Assembly (NCBI GenBank): GCA_963693315.1
Contig: OY856186.1
Coordinates: 306,172,661 to 306,236,660, forward strand
Source: Diogma glabrata
Lineage: Eukaryota > Arthropoda > Insecta > Diptera > Cylindrotomidae
DNA: 64,000 bases
Reading direction: 5' to 3'
Part shown: positions 42,970-54,672 of the stretch, in pieces
Position numbering within the stretch: position 1 is the stretch's first letter
How the letters are laid out: every line of letters begins with the position of its first letter
Translations under genes and position numbers: made by a program
The notes under the pieces: model-generated
The model's database searches: none
Told to the model about the DNA's origin: nothing
Seen by the model: the letters and a program-made list of their open reading frames with translations, nothing else

Positions 42970-44505
42970 TGTTCGCGTAAAGTAATTTCCCTGTAAAGAA
43001 AAAAGTAATTAAATTGGATAATAATAAACTGAAAATATACTTATTGTTTTATATTATCCTTTGCTTCAAACTTGATTCACATTCCTAAAAGAAGTAAAAG
43101 TCAAAACATTAGTAATTTAGTTCAAATTAATGATAACGTAATTTAATTCAAAATAATAATAATGTAACTTAATTCAAAATAATAATATTTAATTAAGCCA
43201 CTTACTTGAAAATGTTATTGTTATTTCTTTGGTATTTTTTGTATTGTTCTCAAAATGTTCTCAAAAACCAATCTGTTATTGTTATTGTTTATTTCAGCGA
43301 TACGTCAATTTGACAACAATATGATCCACTCAATATTGAAGATATTTAACTTGGCTGCATTCAGTAGTTTTTTTAGTAATTAACCTATTGAGTGTGGAAT
43401 GTATTGTTGTTGGGTTGTCTACACTGACAACTTTGTATTATATAAGCTAGACATTTTTTGGATACTCTCTTGTTGTCACATTTATATTTTTTATTTAGTT
43501 TTTGTGTAAGAGAAAACATATCGTCCAAAGTAAATTAAGAAAATTGTTCAAGGTTTTGTGTAATTTAGTTTTGTGATCTATTCAAAATGGTTTATAAATA
43601 AAGAAACAAGCTCTTGATTGGTAATTGAACAGTTGGTGTTTTGTTTTATGGAACGGAATAACTGGAAATACATTCGAGAAGAAATATTGATGCATGTGCT
43701 AACTTTCGGCGTAATACTTGTAATTGGTTACTAGAATCAAAACTACTAAAACTAGATGTTTTAACTTAAAAGACATGTAATTTCATAATATTAATTGTTT
43801 CTTGTTTTTCTTTCCGGTTTATTATTGCCATCTGGGTGAGGCTGTCAGAGGACCGTCAGCCATTTTTGCTTACAGTAAAAATGCTTAAATTATTGTTAAT
43901 GTTACCGTCATCAGAAACACCAATCATTAGCATCGATATTATCAACTGTGCTGTGTACGTCATCTTCAAAGGTATTTGATGCATTATTTATCCTAACTAC
44001 CATCATCAAACTCAGCAATTATTAGCATCGACAAATCAATTGTGCTGTGTACGCCGTCTTCGAAAGTATTTGATGCATCATTTATACTAACCATCGTCAA
44101 CAAAAGCAACAATTATTAGCATCGATATTATCAATTGTGCTGTGTACGTCATCTTCGAAAGTATTTGATGCATTGTATATGCTAACTACCATCAACAAAT
44201 GCATCAATTGTCGTTATCGAAATTATCACTTCATGCCGCATTGTATATAGTGCATCGTCTTCGAGAATATTTAATTAAAGGAATCAATTATTATTATCGA
44301 AACTATCAATTGTATATTGTACATCGTCTTCAACATTATATTTGATTCACTTCTTGCATATTAATCATCGTCAACAAAGGCAGCAATTGTCATCATCGAA
44401 ATTATCACTTTATGCCGCAGTGTATATGTTGCACCGTCTTCGAGAATATTTAATTTATTATAATATATAGATCATCGCCATTAAGAATACAGTCCACTGT
44501 TTCCA
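42970..44505 (+). mobile_element. Solo-LTR-like insertion (1,536 bp) with internal tandem repeats
   Basis: Begins TGTTCGCG and ends GTTTCCA, the TG...CA form of an LTR. It is flanked by CACAT (42965-42969 and 44506-44510). The intact 3' LTR shows the empty site AAACACATAATAAAG. No coding region. GTATTATATAAGCTAG near 43436 looks like a TATA box. The 3' third is made of roughly 100-bp repeats. A solo LTR formed by recombination is the simplest reading. Confidence 0.65.
43905..44480 (+). repeat. Tandem repeat, about six units of roughly 95-105 bp
   Basis: Units share ATTAGCATCGATATTATCAA, TGTGCTGTGTACGTCATCTTC and AGTATTTGATGCAT in the first half. The diverged CATCGTCTTCGAGAATATTTA forms come in the second half. 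Confidence 0.8.
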
Positions 44506-44531
44506 CACATAATAAAGTAAAAGACAACAAA

Positions 44532-45941
44532 TAGGCGAGGAAATAAAGCACAAAAATAGGCCAAACCTAAGCAAATTGGCAGAGTAAGATGGATCGAGAT
44601 GCGGTTTTTCGCATTCGATTCAGGAAGCCATCAGAAAAGTTTGTGAACATAGCCACTTTTCGGCAAAAAACTTCTGGAGTACCTAGGGGCCAGGGCGGGT
44701 TATAGACACCTCATATCCTTGAACTTTCCATTAATACAGCTCGATATTGATCGAAGCTCGTTACTCGAGGGTTTTTGGGGTCGCTGAACACGAATATGAT
44801 GTCGGCGATGACCCTCGGAGTTCCTAGGGCCCAGGGCGGGTATGTCTCACTCATCTCCTGGAACTTTACATAAATTCAGCTAGAAATTGATCGAATCTCG
44901 TAACTGGGGTTTTTTGGGGCTGCTGAACACGAATATGATGTCTGCGATGACCTTCGGAGTACCTAAGGGCCTGGGCGAGTTATATATACACCTCACCTCC
45001 TGGAACTTTCCATAAATACAGCTCGAAATTGATCGAAGCTCGTTACTCGGGGGGTTTTGGGGTCGCTGAACACAAATATGATGTTGTCGATGACCCTCGG
45101 AGTACCTAGAGCCCAGGACGGCTATGTCTAACTCACTCGAAGCTCGTTATTCGGCGGTTTTTGGGGTCGCTGAACACGAATATCATGTCGGCGATGAACC
45201 TCGGATTACCTGGGTCGCAGAGCGGGTATATTTAACTCATATCCTGAAAATTTCCATGATTAAAACTCGATTATTTAATTTAATCGATTTTATTTTTTTA
45301 TTATATTATTATATTTTATTAATGGAAAGTTCCAGGTGATGAGTTAGACATACCCGCCCTGGACCCTAGGTACTCCGATGGTCGTCGCAGACATCATCTT
45401 CGTGTTCAGCGGCCCCAAAAACCCCCCGAGTAACGAGCTTCGATCAATTTCGATCTGAATTTTTGGAAAGTTCCAGGAGATGAGTGAGACATACCCGCCC
45501 TGGGCCCTAGGTACCCCGAGGGTCATCGCCAAAGTCATACTCGTGTTCAGCGGCCCCAAAAACCCCAGAGTAACGAGCTTCAATCAATTTTGAGCTAAAT
45601 TAATGGAAAGTTCCAGAAGATGAGTTAGACATACCCACCTTGGGCTATAGGTACTCCGAGGGTTATCGCTGACATCACATTCGTGTTCAGCGGCCTCAAA
45701 AACGACCAAGCTTCACGAGCGACACGAGCTTCAATCAATTTCGAGCTGTATTTATGAAAAGTTCCAGGAGATGAGGTGTCTATAACCCGCAATGGCCCCT
45801 GGGTATTTCAGAGGTTTTTTGCCGAAAAGTGGCTATGTTCACAAACTTTTCTGACGTTCCTGAATCGAATGCAAAAAACCGCATCTCGATCTATCTTACT
45901 CTGCCAATTTGCTTAGGTTTAGTGCTTTATTTCCTCGTCTA
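44532..45941. mobile_element. 1.4-kb foldback element with mirrored tandem repeats and TIRs
   Basis: The left end TAGGCGAGGAAATAAAGCAC and right end GTGCTTTATTTCCTCGTCTA are 20-bp inverted repeats with one mismatch, flanked by AAA (44529-44531, 45942-45944). The empty site is seen in the 3' LTR. The left arm holds about four units of 120-145 bp with ACGAATATGATGTCGGCGAT, CCTAGGGCCCAGGGCGGGTA and CTCCTGGAACTTTCCATAAA. The right arm holds about three in reverse order. The outer arms (AAACCTAAGCAAATTGGCAG) are non-repeated. It is locally much richer in G+C than its surroundings. Confidence 0.85.
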
Positions 45942-46251
45942 AAATTCGCAACCAGAATTTATAATTATATTGAATTTGCAATTTGTAAATGTTTAAAATA
46001 TATAAAATTATATAAGTTAACACAAAATTGCTATTTGGGCAATATACGGAACATCAGCAATTTTAGTTTAAGTAATTATTTGTTGGTATAATCAATGTAT
46101 ACCAATTTGTATATAAACCACAAATTTAAATGAATAAAACATAGTTTTTTACAAACAACTATCGAGTTATTGTTATTGTCATAGCACCCACCAGAGGCGA
46201 TAACAATCCAATAAAAATCGAATTGTGTTTATTCTGATTAAGAATAAAACA

Positions 46252-46546
46252 TTGGTCCTTCGAAGCAAAAAAACAACGGGCACCTAAGAAAATACTGGAA
46301 TACTGGAGTACAGCCAACGGGTACTATAAAATAGCGAAGCCAACCAACAACAGGCGCTGAAGCTGAGCCATTAAACTCCAGTCGCAGAACATCCAACGGG
46401 TACTACAAAATTTGCGAAGCAACCAACCAATAACAGGCACTGACACGAGCCATCAATCAACTAGAGCTCAAACCGCACATATCGCAGATCATCAATATTC
46501 AACAAACAGGCATATTTAAGCCACTGCATTTACCAACCAAGCAGCA
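46252..46546 (+). other. BEL leader: primer-binding site and 79-bp direct repeat
   Basis: TTGGTCCTTCGAAGC directly follows the 5' LTR end and is the probable tRNA primer-binding site, similar to those of other insect Pao/BEL elements. CCAACGGGTACTA at 46314 recurs at 46393, making two copies of a 79-bp leader repeat before the gag ATG at 46547. Confidence 0.7.
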
Positions 46547-47974
46547 ATGACGAGCTTACAAGGTCTGTTACTGAAACAGAATATAGCAGCCCAGAAGATA
46601 GATCAGTTAAATACGAACTATCGTAAAGACGGCAGCAACCGTAAAACAATAAGCTATTTAAAAACAAAAATAGCTACACTAAAGACAATACACAGTGTTT
46701 TTGTTGCTACAGATGAAGCTATCCGAGCAATGCAGCCACCGTTAGAGAACAACCATGATTATTTCGAAACTAGGCGTAAAACAGTGGAAACTTACGACTT
46801 TCTAATCGATGACATGCGTAAAAGATTAAACAATGGGCCACCAACTACCCCGAAACAGTCAACAACGGGGGACGAAACGCAATTTCCGACATTCACATCG
46901 TCAGAAAAAACAACAATGGGAGATGGAAGAAGTTCCAACACTACATCACCAGACAGGAAAGAGTTCGAGCAGGTGTTAAAACTTCAAAATATGAAGATGA
47001 GAGCCCTTTACAGGGAAATAGAAGCAGCTGAAGACGCATTAGCGCAACAAGAGCCAAAACAAGCACTTCAGCTTGCATTAAGATATTTAGAAAAGCTGAT
47101 GGAACAAATCATGAACCTCGACGAAAAAATTAACTTAGAGGCTTCAGAAGAAGATGAAATAGAATTAAAATATTTCAAAGAAAATTACTTCGACAACTGT
47201 AAGCAGGCACATGATCAAACAGTGATAAAGATAACAACTAAAATGGAGACCGACAACAACAACAACACAAAGTCAATAGATATTCGATTACCGGTCATAG
47301 AAATCCCACATTTTTATGGTGGCAGTATGAAGTGGAAAAGTTTTGCTGATACATTTGAAAAATTGGTACATAAAAACCAATTGTTGACAGATACCCACAG
47401 GATCAACTATTTAAAGGGTTATGTAGGAGGTTCAGCGGCTCGGATAATAAACCATTTGGAATCAACAGCGGAAAACTATGCACTCGCTTGGGACATATTA
47501 AATAATCGCTTTAACAACGAACGAGTTCTAGCGGCAACATATTTTAACCTACTAATAAATCAACCAAATTTGGTAGTAGAAACCGCGGCAGGCGTTAGAA
47601 CAATGCACGACACCACAAGAGAAGTCATTCACAACATCAATAGTTTACTTTCGGATGAAGCAAAATTTGATGCGTTAATAATACATATACTTATGAAGAA
47701 ATTAGACTGCGAAACCATCAAAATTTATGAAACAACGTTAGAAGACCCAAAAAGGAGTCAAAATTTGAATCATTTTTTGTTGTTCATGGAAAAATGGTTT
47801 CAATCATTAGAAGCAATAGGAAACAAGCCAAATCGAAGTACGATATCGAATAGCCGACCACAACCTCAAAAGGCCATAACAACACTAGCAGCAACAACAT
47901 ACAAATGTGTGAATTGTAAGGGATCACATAACATGCAGATCATTTTTACAGATGTCAACAATGGATCGAAATAA
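46547..47974 (+). pseudogene. BEL gag (capsid, DUF1759-type)
   Basis: Open for 475 codons from ATG. The N-terminal 230 residues are Lys/Glu/Gln-rich and probably helical. Residues about 250-345 contain the capsid core (FYGGSMKWKSFADTFEKLV, GYVGGSAARIINHLE, YALAWDILNNRF). A zinc-knuckle start CVNCKGSHN lies near the end, after which the frame shifts into the protease frame (overlap at 47952). It would form the particle shell. Confidence 0.85.
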
Positions 47975-48776
47975 AACATGCACAATAAAAAATTTATGTA
48001 AAGTATGTCTAGATGATCATCATGTCACAAGAATGTGCCATGTAGAAACAAAATGTTGGGTATGCAAAGGTAAACATCACACTCTGTTACATACTAAAGA
48101 AGGCGCAACTACAAACACAAATTTACACCAGCAGAGCAATTCATTGACAGCACGGAGTCCAACGACCCAACATATAACTCCAGTAGTGGAAACACACATG
48201 GTAAATAACACAACAACTGCAGCTCAGGTGATTCTAAGCACAGCGTTGGTAAAAGTTCCAACAAATGGTTGTCAGCCAGAGCTACTCAGAGTTCTAATTG
48301 ATCCAGGCTCTCAAGCATTGATCATAACTCAAGAAGCAGCAAGGAAATTAAACATACAGAGCCTAAAAACACACGTTGAATTCAGAGGTGTAGAAGGAAT
48401 TAAAGCTGGAGTCTCAGAACAACGAATCACATTTGAGATTGAGCCTAGATTTTCCTCAAATTTTAAAACAAAGGATAGCGCATTGACAGTAAATGAACTA
48501 GTGGGGAACCTGCCAGAATACTAGTTTAATGCATGGAAGTGGCCTCATATCAACAATTTATCGTGGGCAGATCCTAACTATAACATGCCTAACAAAATCG
48601 ATATATTGCTGGGTGCAGATTACTACCCTGCAATAGTACTGAATGATGTAATTAAAGGTGCCGCTGGGGAACCAATAGCACAAAAAACGGAGTTGGGATC
48701 GATTATATGTGGGCTAGTTAACCACAACGAATCGGCAACAGCAGTGTTTAATAACAAAAACAGAACTAGACAATAG
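47952..48776 (+). pseudogene. BEL zinc knuckles and aspartic protease
   Basis: Continues the zinc-binding region (CKVCLDDHHVTRMC, CWVCKGKHHTLLH). It then has VLIDPGSQALIITQEAARKL, the protease flap and active-site region in which the usual D-S-G-S reads D-P-G-S, and IDILLGADYYPAIV. A TAG at 48522-48524 interrupts the frame, and a frameshift follows near 48770. The protease would process the polyprotein. Confidence 0.8.
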
Positions 48777-48777
48777 G

Positions 48778-50382
48778 TTGAAGACTTTCTGGGAGATAGA
48801 AGAAGTACAAAAGGAAAGGTCATTAACAGAAGATGAACAATGTTGCCAGGAATTTTATGAGGAAAACCATAGCCGTGATTCCAGTGGAAGATATACAGTT
48901 CGTATCCCATTCAAAAACAATCCACCAGTACTGGGAACCTCAAAACCTCAAAATGCTAGAGCACTAGCCAGATTCCTACAATTAGAGAAAAAATTCGCAG
49001 CGTCACCAAAATTTGCCGACGATTACAAAAAATATATCAAAGAATACATTGAACTAGGCCATATGCGCAACTCTGTAAAGGTGAAATGGCTCCATCAGAA
49101 GAATACTTCATACCACATCATGCTGTAATAAAGGAAAGCAGTACGACCACAAAGTTAAGAGTTGTTTTTGAAGAATCAGCAAAAACAAGCAATAACAAGA
49201 GCCTCAACGATCAACAGTTGGTTGGGCCAACACTACAGGATGAATTAATATCGATCCTATTAAGATGGAGGAAACACAAGATAGCATTCACTGCAGACAT
49301 TGAGAAAATGTATCGTCAAATAAGAGTACACAAAGATGATCAAAGGTATCAAAAAATTCTATGCAGAGAAAATGAGAACAAACCAATTCAGGAATACCAA
49401 TTAACAACAGTAACCGTTGGAACCGCTAGTGCTCCTTATTTGGCTATCCGCACTTTACAACAACTAGCAACCGATGAGAAAAAATTATGTCCAACAGCAG
49501 CCAACATTGTGTTACACGATTTTTACGTAGATGACCTACTAACCGGGAGTGATTCGATTGAGCAAGCACAGAAACAACAACAAGAAGTTATAAACCTACT
49601 AGGTAAAGGTGGTTTTCAGATACGAAAATGGGCGAGTAACCATTCTAGTCTTTTAAAACAAATACCAAAAGAATCAAGAGCAATCGGTAAAATGGACATC
49701 AAATTGGATGAAACAATTAAGACTCTTGGCATATCATGGAATCCAGGACAGATACATTTGGATTTAAAATAAATATAACTAAAATAGAGACCACTACCAA
49801 GAGGAAATCATTATCAGAGGTGTCACAATTATTTGATCCATTAGGATGATTGTCACCAACAATTATAGTAGCAAAAATATTACTATAACGACTTTGGTTA
49901 GCAGGATTAACGTGGGATGAACCATTACCAGTCGATTTATCTTGAAGGTGGAACAGTTACAAGAACGCGTTACCTGCGCTTGAACAAATCAAAATCCCAA
50001 GATGGATAGGAACATTCAACAATTCACCCATTGAAAGGTTGCACCAATAAAAACAAAGCTAACAGTTCCTAGATTAGAGTTGTGTGGAGCTGTATTGCTG
50101 GCAAGGTTGATGTCAAAAGTAGTCAAAGGTATACAAATTCAAAAAACAACAACGTATACCTGGACAGACACAAAAATCGTACTCGCGTGGATAAAATCAG
50201 AACCACATCGATTTAAAACATTTGTGGCAAACAGAGCATCCGAGATCCATAGTCTATCTAACCCATCAACATGGAATTATATTAGGTCATCTGAGAATCC
50301 AGCTGATTGTGCATCAAGAGGTGTGGAACCGGAAAATCTCGCAAAACATGAACTTTGGAATGGAATGGCCCAAAGTGGTTAA
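48778..50382 (+). pseudogene. BEL reverse transcriptase and RNase H
   Basis: The RT leader contains FWEIEEVQKERSLTEDEQCC and SGRYTVRIPFK. After a frame change near 49085 the RT blocks are KLRVVFEESAKTSNNKSLND, FTADIEKMYRQIRVH, TVTVGTASAPYLAIRTLQQL and FYVDDLLTGSDS (Y-V-D-D catalytic box). Stops and shifts between 49772 and 50080 disrupt the thumb. The RNase H-like part shows LELCGAVLLARLMSKV and YTWTDTKIVLAWI. Multiple frame breaks mean it is inactive. Confidence 0.85.
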
Positions 50383-51997
50383 CGATCAACCAAACCAACT
50401 TGCTGATACATGTTTCGATAGCGAATCTTGAAGATCTTCCAGAAACAAAATTAGTAGCAACAGCCAAAGTAATGATTGTAAAAGATCACGAAGATCCATT
50501 TGATGAACTATACGTAAGGCACTCAAATCTAAAAAAGATTCAGAGAATTGTCTCACATTGCAAACGATTCATTAATAAGCTGAAGCTAGTAAAATACGAA
50601 TCAGTCGACAATATTTCACCTCAAGAAATGCAAGAAACTCTTCATCATTTAGTTGAGAGCGCTCAACAAGGGCAATTTGGGAAAGAAATTTACAATTTAA
50701 AAAACAACAAGACAATTGATAATAAAAGTAAATTGCTGTCACTCACACCGTTTGTAAAAGATGGATTACTGAGAGTTGGCGGACGGCTGCAGAATTCAAC
50801 AACTTGGTCATATGATGAGAAACATCCCATCATTCTACCACATTCACATCCAATAGTTAAGTTAATAATCCAGGAAAGTCATAAACTAACAATGCATGGT
50901 GGGACCCAGATAACATTTTCACACATCCGTGCAAAATTTTGGATAATAAATGGAAGAAATATTGTCAGACAACAAATAACCAAATGTTTAAGATGCCACC
51001 GTTTCAATCATACCATTAAAAATCAACTAATGGGCAATTTACCTGAAGCAAGAATCGTTCAAACTAGACCATTTTTGAAGGCAGGTGTTGATTACGCCGG
51101 ACCATTAAATGTTAGATTATCAAAAGGAAGAGGCAATAAATCATACAAAGGGTACCTTGCAATATTTGTTTGTATGGCAACAAAGGCCGTCCACATTGAA
51201 GTAGTAAGCGATTCAACATCTGAAGGTTTCATGGCGGCATATAAAAGATTTGTATCACGAAGAGGAATATGCACCATATATTTAGCGACAATGGCACAAA
51301 TTTTGTTGGGGCTAGTAAACTAATGGAATTAAAAACACCAAAAACAGTAGAACAAATTACGTCAAACATAGTAACATCAACTGCAGAACATGGCACTAAA
51401 TGGCATTTTATTCCTCCTGGAACCCCACATTTCGGTGGATAATGGGAAGCGGCAGTAAAATCTGTAAAATATCATCTGAAAGGAGTGATGGGAGAAACAA
51501 CACTGGCCTTCGAAGAGTTATCAACATTAACATGCCAAATAGGGTCTTGCCTCAATTCGAGACCAATATCGCCAATGACCAATGATCCGAGTGATCCAAC
51601 ATTTTTAACTCCTGGTCATTTTTTAATTGGACAATCTACTTTAAGCCAACCTGAAGCCAGCGTTTCTGAAGAAAATATAAACTAATTGGCTAGATGGAAG
51701 TTGGTTCAAAAAATGAAAGAAGATTTTTGGAAGAAGTGGTCACAAAAGTATTTGCACCAATTACAACAACGAGCAAAATGGACTACAAAAACCCCAAACT
51801 TAAAGATAGGACAACTAGTTCTTGTACGAGACAAAAATATTCCACCATCCAGATGGATCACTGGACGTGTTGAGGAAATTTATCCAGGAGAAGATGGAAT
51901 CGTGCGTGTTGCAACACTTCGCGGCCCCGGAAGGGTCCATATAAAAAGGCCAGTTACAAAATTAGCGGTTCTTTCAATCGAAGAACGAACAACTTGA
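50355..51997 (+). pseudogene. BEL integrase
   Basis: LLRVGGRLQNST and KLTMHGGTQITFSHIRAKFW (zinc-binding HH), KCLRCHRFN (CC), then AGVDYAGPLNVRL, GYLAIFVCMATKAVHIEVV and FVSRRG. A frame change at about 51283 hits the second catalytic region. PPGTPHFGG, EAAVKS, SCLNSRPISP and TPGHFLIG follow in other frames, with stops at about 51442 and 51685. The end, RWITGRVEEIYPGEDGIVRV, is the C-terminal DNA-binding part. At least three lesions. Confidence 0.88.
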
Positions 51998-52147
51998 AGA
52001 ACTTCTGTCTTATCAACAACAGCTCACCACAACAACAATACTCGGAAACGAAAAAACGACTCTGCAACTGAACATAGCGGGAGAAAATTACCAAGGTTTT
52101 GGTTAAGAGGACAAGTAGACGAGACGGTAAAAGAGGCTGCAGAAAAG

Positions 52148-52660
52148 ATGAAACACATTCCACTACGTGAAAACCCAAAGAGGAGAATTCGACCTTGTTT
52201 TCAATATAAACTAATATTGTATACTATGATTCCACTACTAAGTATACTGGGCGTAGTGTCAGCAACACTTACAGAGTCAAGTTTTGATGTCGCTCCGTTA
52301 AATTATACAACAGGCAAATATTTTGAGAACATTGGGACTGCGCAATTATCGCATCAGCAATGGACGATTATATCCTATTTCAATATATCGTCTATGCTGT
52401 TAGAAGCTGGAGTTTACAACGCCGCTATTGACAGGATGACACAAAGTTGTAACAATAATACTGGGTGGTTACATCTAAGACAACTTTGTAGACCTGCAGT
52501 TTTACAAATGAAACAACTTTTCAACATAAATACGAACAACGAAATATTTCAACCTACTTATAATCATACCCGGGTAAAACGTGGTTTAGTGAATGTAGTC
52601 GGTACTCTCACTCACCAACGATTCTCGACGAAGATGATGCGCAACGGGGCTAAAGTGCGG
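52148..52660 (+). pseudogene. BEL env, N-terminal part (baculovirus F-like envelope)
   Basis: An N-terminal hydrophobic stretch (about residues 20-40) looks like a signal peptide. It is followed by an extracellular segment with N-glycosylation sites and a basic R-x-K-R site followed by a Gly-Leu-rich start near 52575, the furin site and fusion-peptide arrangement of F-type envelope proteins. The frame is lost shortly after the cleavage site, near 52610-52640, and a poly-T-rich stretch follows. The 3' part resumes further on, at about 52860-53112 and from about 54673. Envelope genes captured by BEL elements are known, for example in Semotiviridae. This copy is broken. Confidence 0.7.
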
Positions 52661-53112
52661 TTAAAAAAATTTTTTTCTTTTAACTTTTTTTTTTTTCAAA
52701 AAATTTTAATTGTTAAATATAGCTCTGGAATCGACAACAGATTCACTGAATATTCGGTAAAAAAATTAATCTCATTTTTGATAATAGAAAGGATTTAACA
52801 TAGCGTTTTTAGAGTAAACCACGTTAACTACACTTCCCCAAATAAATAAATAAATATTCATCATAGCAAAATAAATTCACTCATTCTCAAGCCCAATCAG
52901 CTAATAAATGTATTACAAAAATTACATGAAAACATTCCAGCCGATACCACTATATATGAAAAAAACAACCTGATGACTTTATACCAAATGATGACAGCTA
53001 AGGTTGGGCAAGTAAAGAATACATTAATCTTTGAACTAAAGATGCCCTTAGTCAGTAACAAAATCTATCAAATAATAAAACCAATCGCCCTCCCAACTAA
53101 ACATAAAGATAG

Positions 53113-54672
53113 GTATAATAATAATAATAATCTTTATTACAAACAAAAACAAATAAAAATCGTATACAGTAATTTACAAAAAAATTTATAACCATACAAT
53201 AATTAAATAAACAAATGCCAGATAATAATTAAATTTGTAATTGAAATGAAATAAGTAGGAGCATTTTGAAGTGTAACAAACGAACACTTGTAGTAAAAGC
53301 TCCATAAAAAATGGTAAAAAAAAACATAAAAAAACAAAAACAAAATTAAAAAAGTAACAAACAAGCTAAATAACCAATATGTGAGCAATTTCACGAAGAT
53401 TCAACAACGTTTGACTTGACCCCTTTTAATTTTGATTATTTTTTGTTTATAGATAGTCTTTGATAAATAAAAAATACAAGTTCTCTTAGAATTTTTTTTT
53501 TCGACCAGGGGTCTTCACAGGGTGCCCCTCAATTTTTGTTATTTTGTGATGTGAGTGCATTTTGACGAGCGATTGTAGAAAAACTACTCAATCGATTTTC
53601 ATAAATGATATGTCGTTGAATAGGTATTAGAACAAAGTTTTCAAAAATGTACACTGTTAATTTTTTGAAATAATTTTTAACGGTATGACATTAGAAAAAA
53701 ATGGTGTAATTGAAAAAAGATGGCATAGCCTTTTTTTTTTTTTAAACTAAATTGAAGCTCATTTTATATCTAACCACTTGTGAAAGTTTGGGAGATGCGA
53801 TATTTTTTGTTTTAGAGATAAAATTCATTGTGCATATGACTGTCGGGAATCAGTTTTTTTTGTTCAAAAACAAATTATAAAAATGGCGATTTTTAGATTC
53901 AGATTTTTTTTAATGTTAAATATCAAATATTTTATTATTAAATGAACTTTTTAAAAAGCAATTTCAGTCAAGTTCAGCAAAATTTTGCGACATTTTGACT
54001 CGACCCTTTTTAATTTGGTTCCCTTAATTTGGAAACTTTCACAAGTGGTTAGATATAAAATAAGCTTCAATTTAGTTAAAAAAAAAGGCTATGCCATCTT
54101 TTTTTCAATTACACCATTTTTTTCTTATGTTACACTGTTAAAAATTATTTCAAAAAATTAACAGTGTACATTTTTAAAAATTTTGTTCTAATACCTATTC
54201 AACGACATATCATTTATGAAAATCGATTGAGTAGTTTTTCTACAATCGCTCGTCAAAATGCACTCACATCACAAAATAACAAAAATTGAGGGGCACCCTG
54301 TGAAGACCCCTGGTCGAAAAAAAAAATTCTAAGAGAACTTGTATTTTTTATTTATCAAAGACTATCTATAAACAAAAAATAATCAAAATTAAAAGGGGTC
54401 AAGTCAAAACGTTGTTGAATCTTCGTGAAATTGCTCATGTATAGTAAGTACATGAAAAATATCACACACGAAAATAATAAAAAATAATATTAAAAGTAAA
54501 GCTCAATATTATTAACAGAGAAAAGCCAAAGTTTTAAGTTTTTCAAAAAAATATTTATAGGATGAAAAGATTTGATAGATACAGGTAGACAATTGTATAA
54601 ATAGGGAGCCATAAAAACAAAAAAGCGTCTACAATACTCCTTTCTCGTAAAATTCACTACGCAACGATTATT
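53113..54672 (-). mobile_element. 5'-truncated LINE fragment inserted in BEL env
   Basis: On the minus strand it ends in (ATT)n at 53115-53135, preceded by AATAAAG, a typical LINE 3' tail. The minus-strand peptide near 54590-54670 (FVFMAPYLYNCLPVSIK) matches the C-terminal end of I/Jockey/CR1-type reverse-transcriptase ORFs. Env coding resumes at both sides. A foldback element sits inside its 3' UTR. I could not define a target duplication. Confidence 0.55.
53383..54436. mobile_element. 1.05-kb foldback element with about 410-bp inverted arms
   Basis: The left end GAGCAATTTCACGAAGATTC is mirrored by GAATCTTCGTGAAATTGCTC at 54436. Arms 53383-53790 and 54026-54436 match along their length, including ACCAGGGGTCTTCACAGGGT and its complement, around a loop of about 235 bp. 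Flanking ATGT (53379-53382, 54437-54440) is a likely 4-bp target duplication. Non-coding. Confidence 0.88.

Larger units (their letters stand above)
42897..46251 (+). repeat. BEL 5' LTR, split by two insertions
   Basis: The LTR parts are 42897-42969, 44511-44531 and 45945-46251. They align with 55458-55863 once the insertions at 42970-44505 and 44532-45941 and their target duplications are removed. The 3' part contains ATGTATACCAATTTGTATATAA, a TATA-like region, and AATAAAAC. Confidence 0.9.

Noticed and set aside
48623..48910. Minus-strand 95-codon frame within the BEL protease/RT region
   Set aside because: Antisense shadow of the BEL pol frame.
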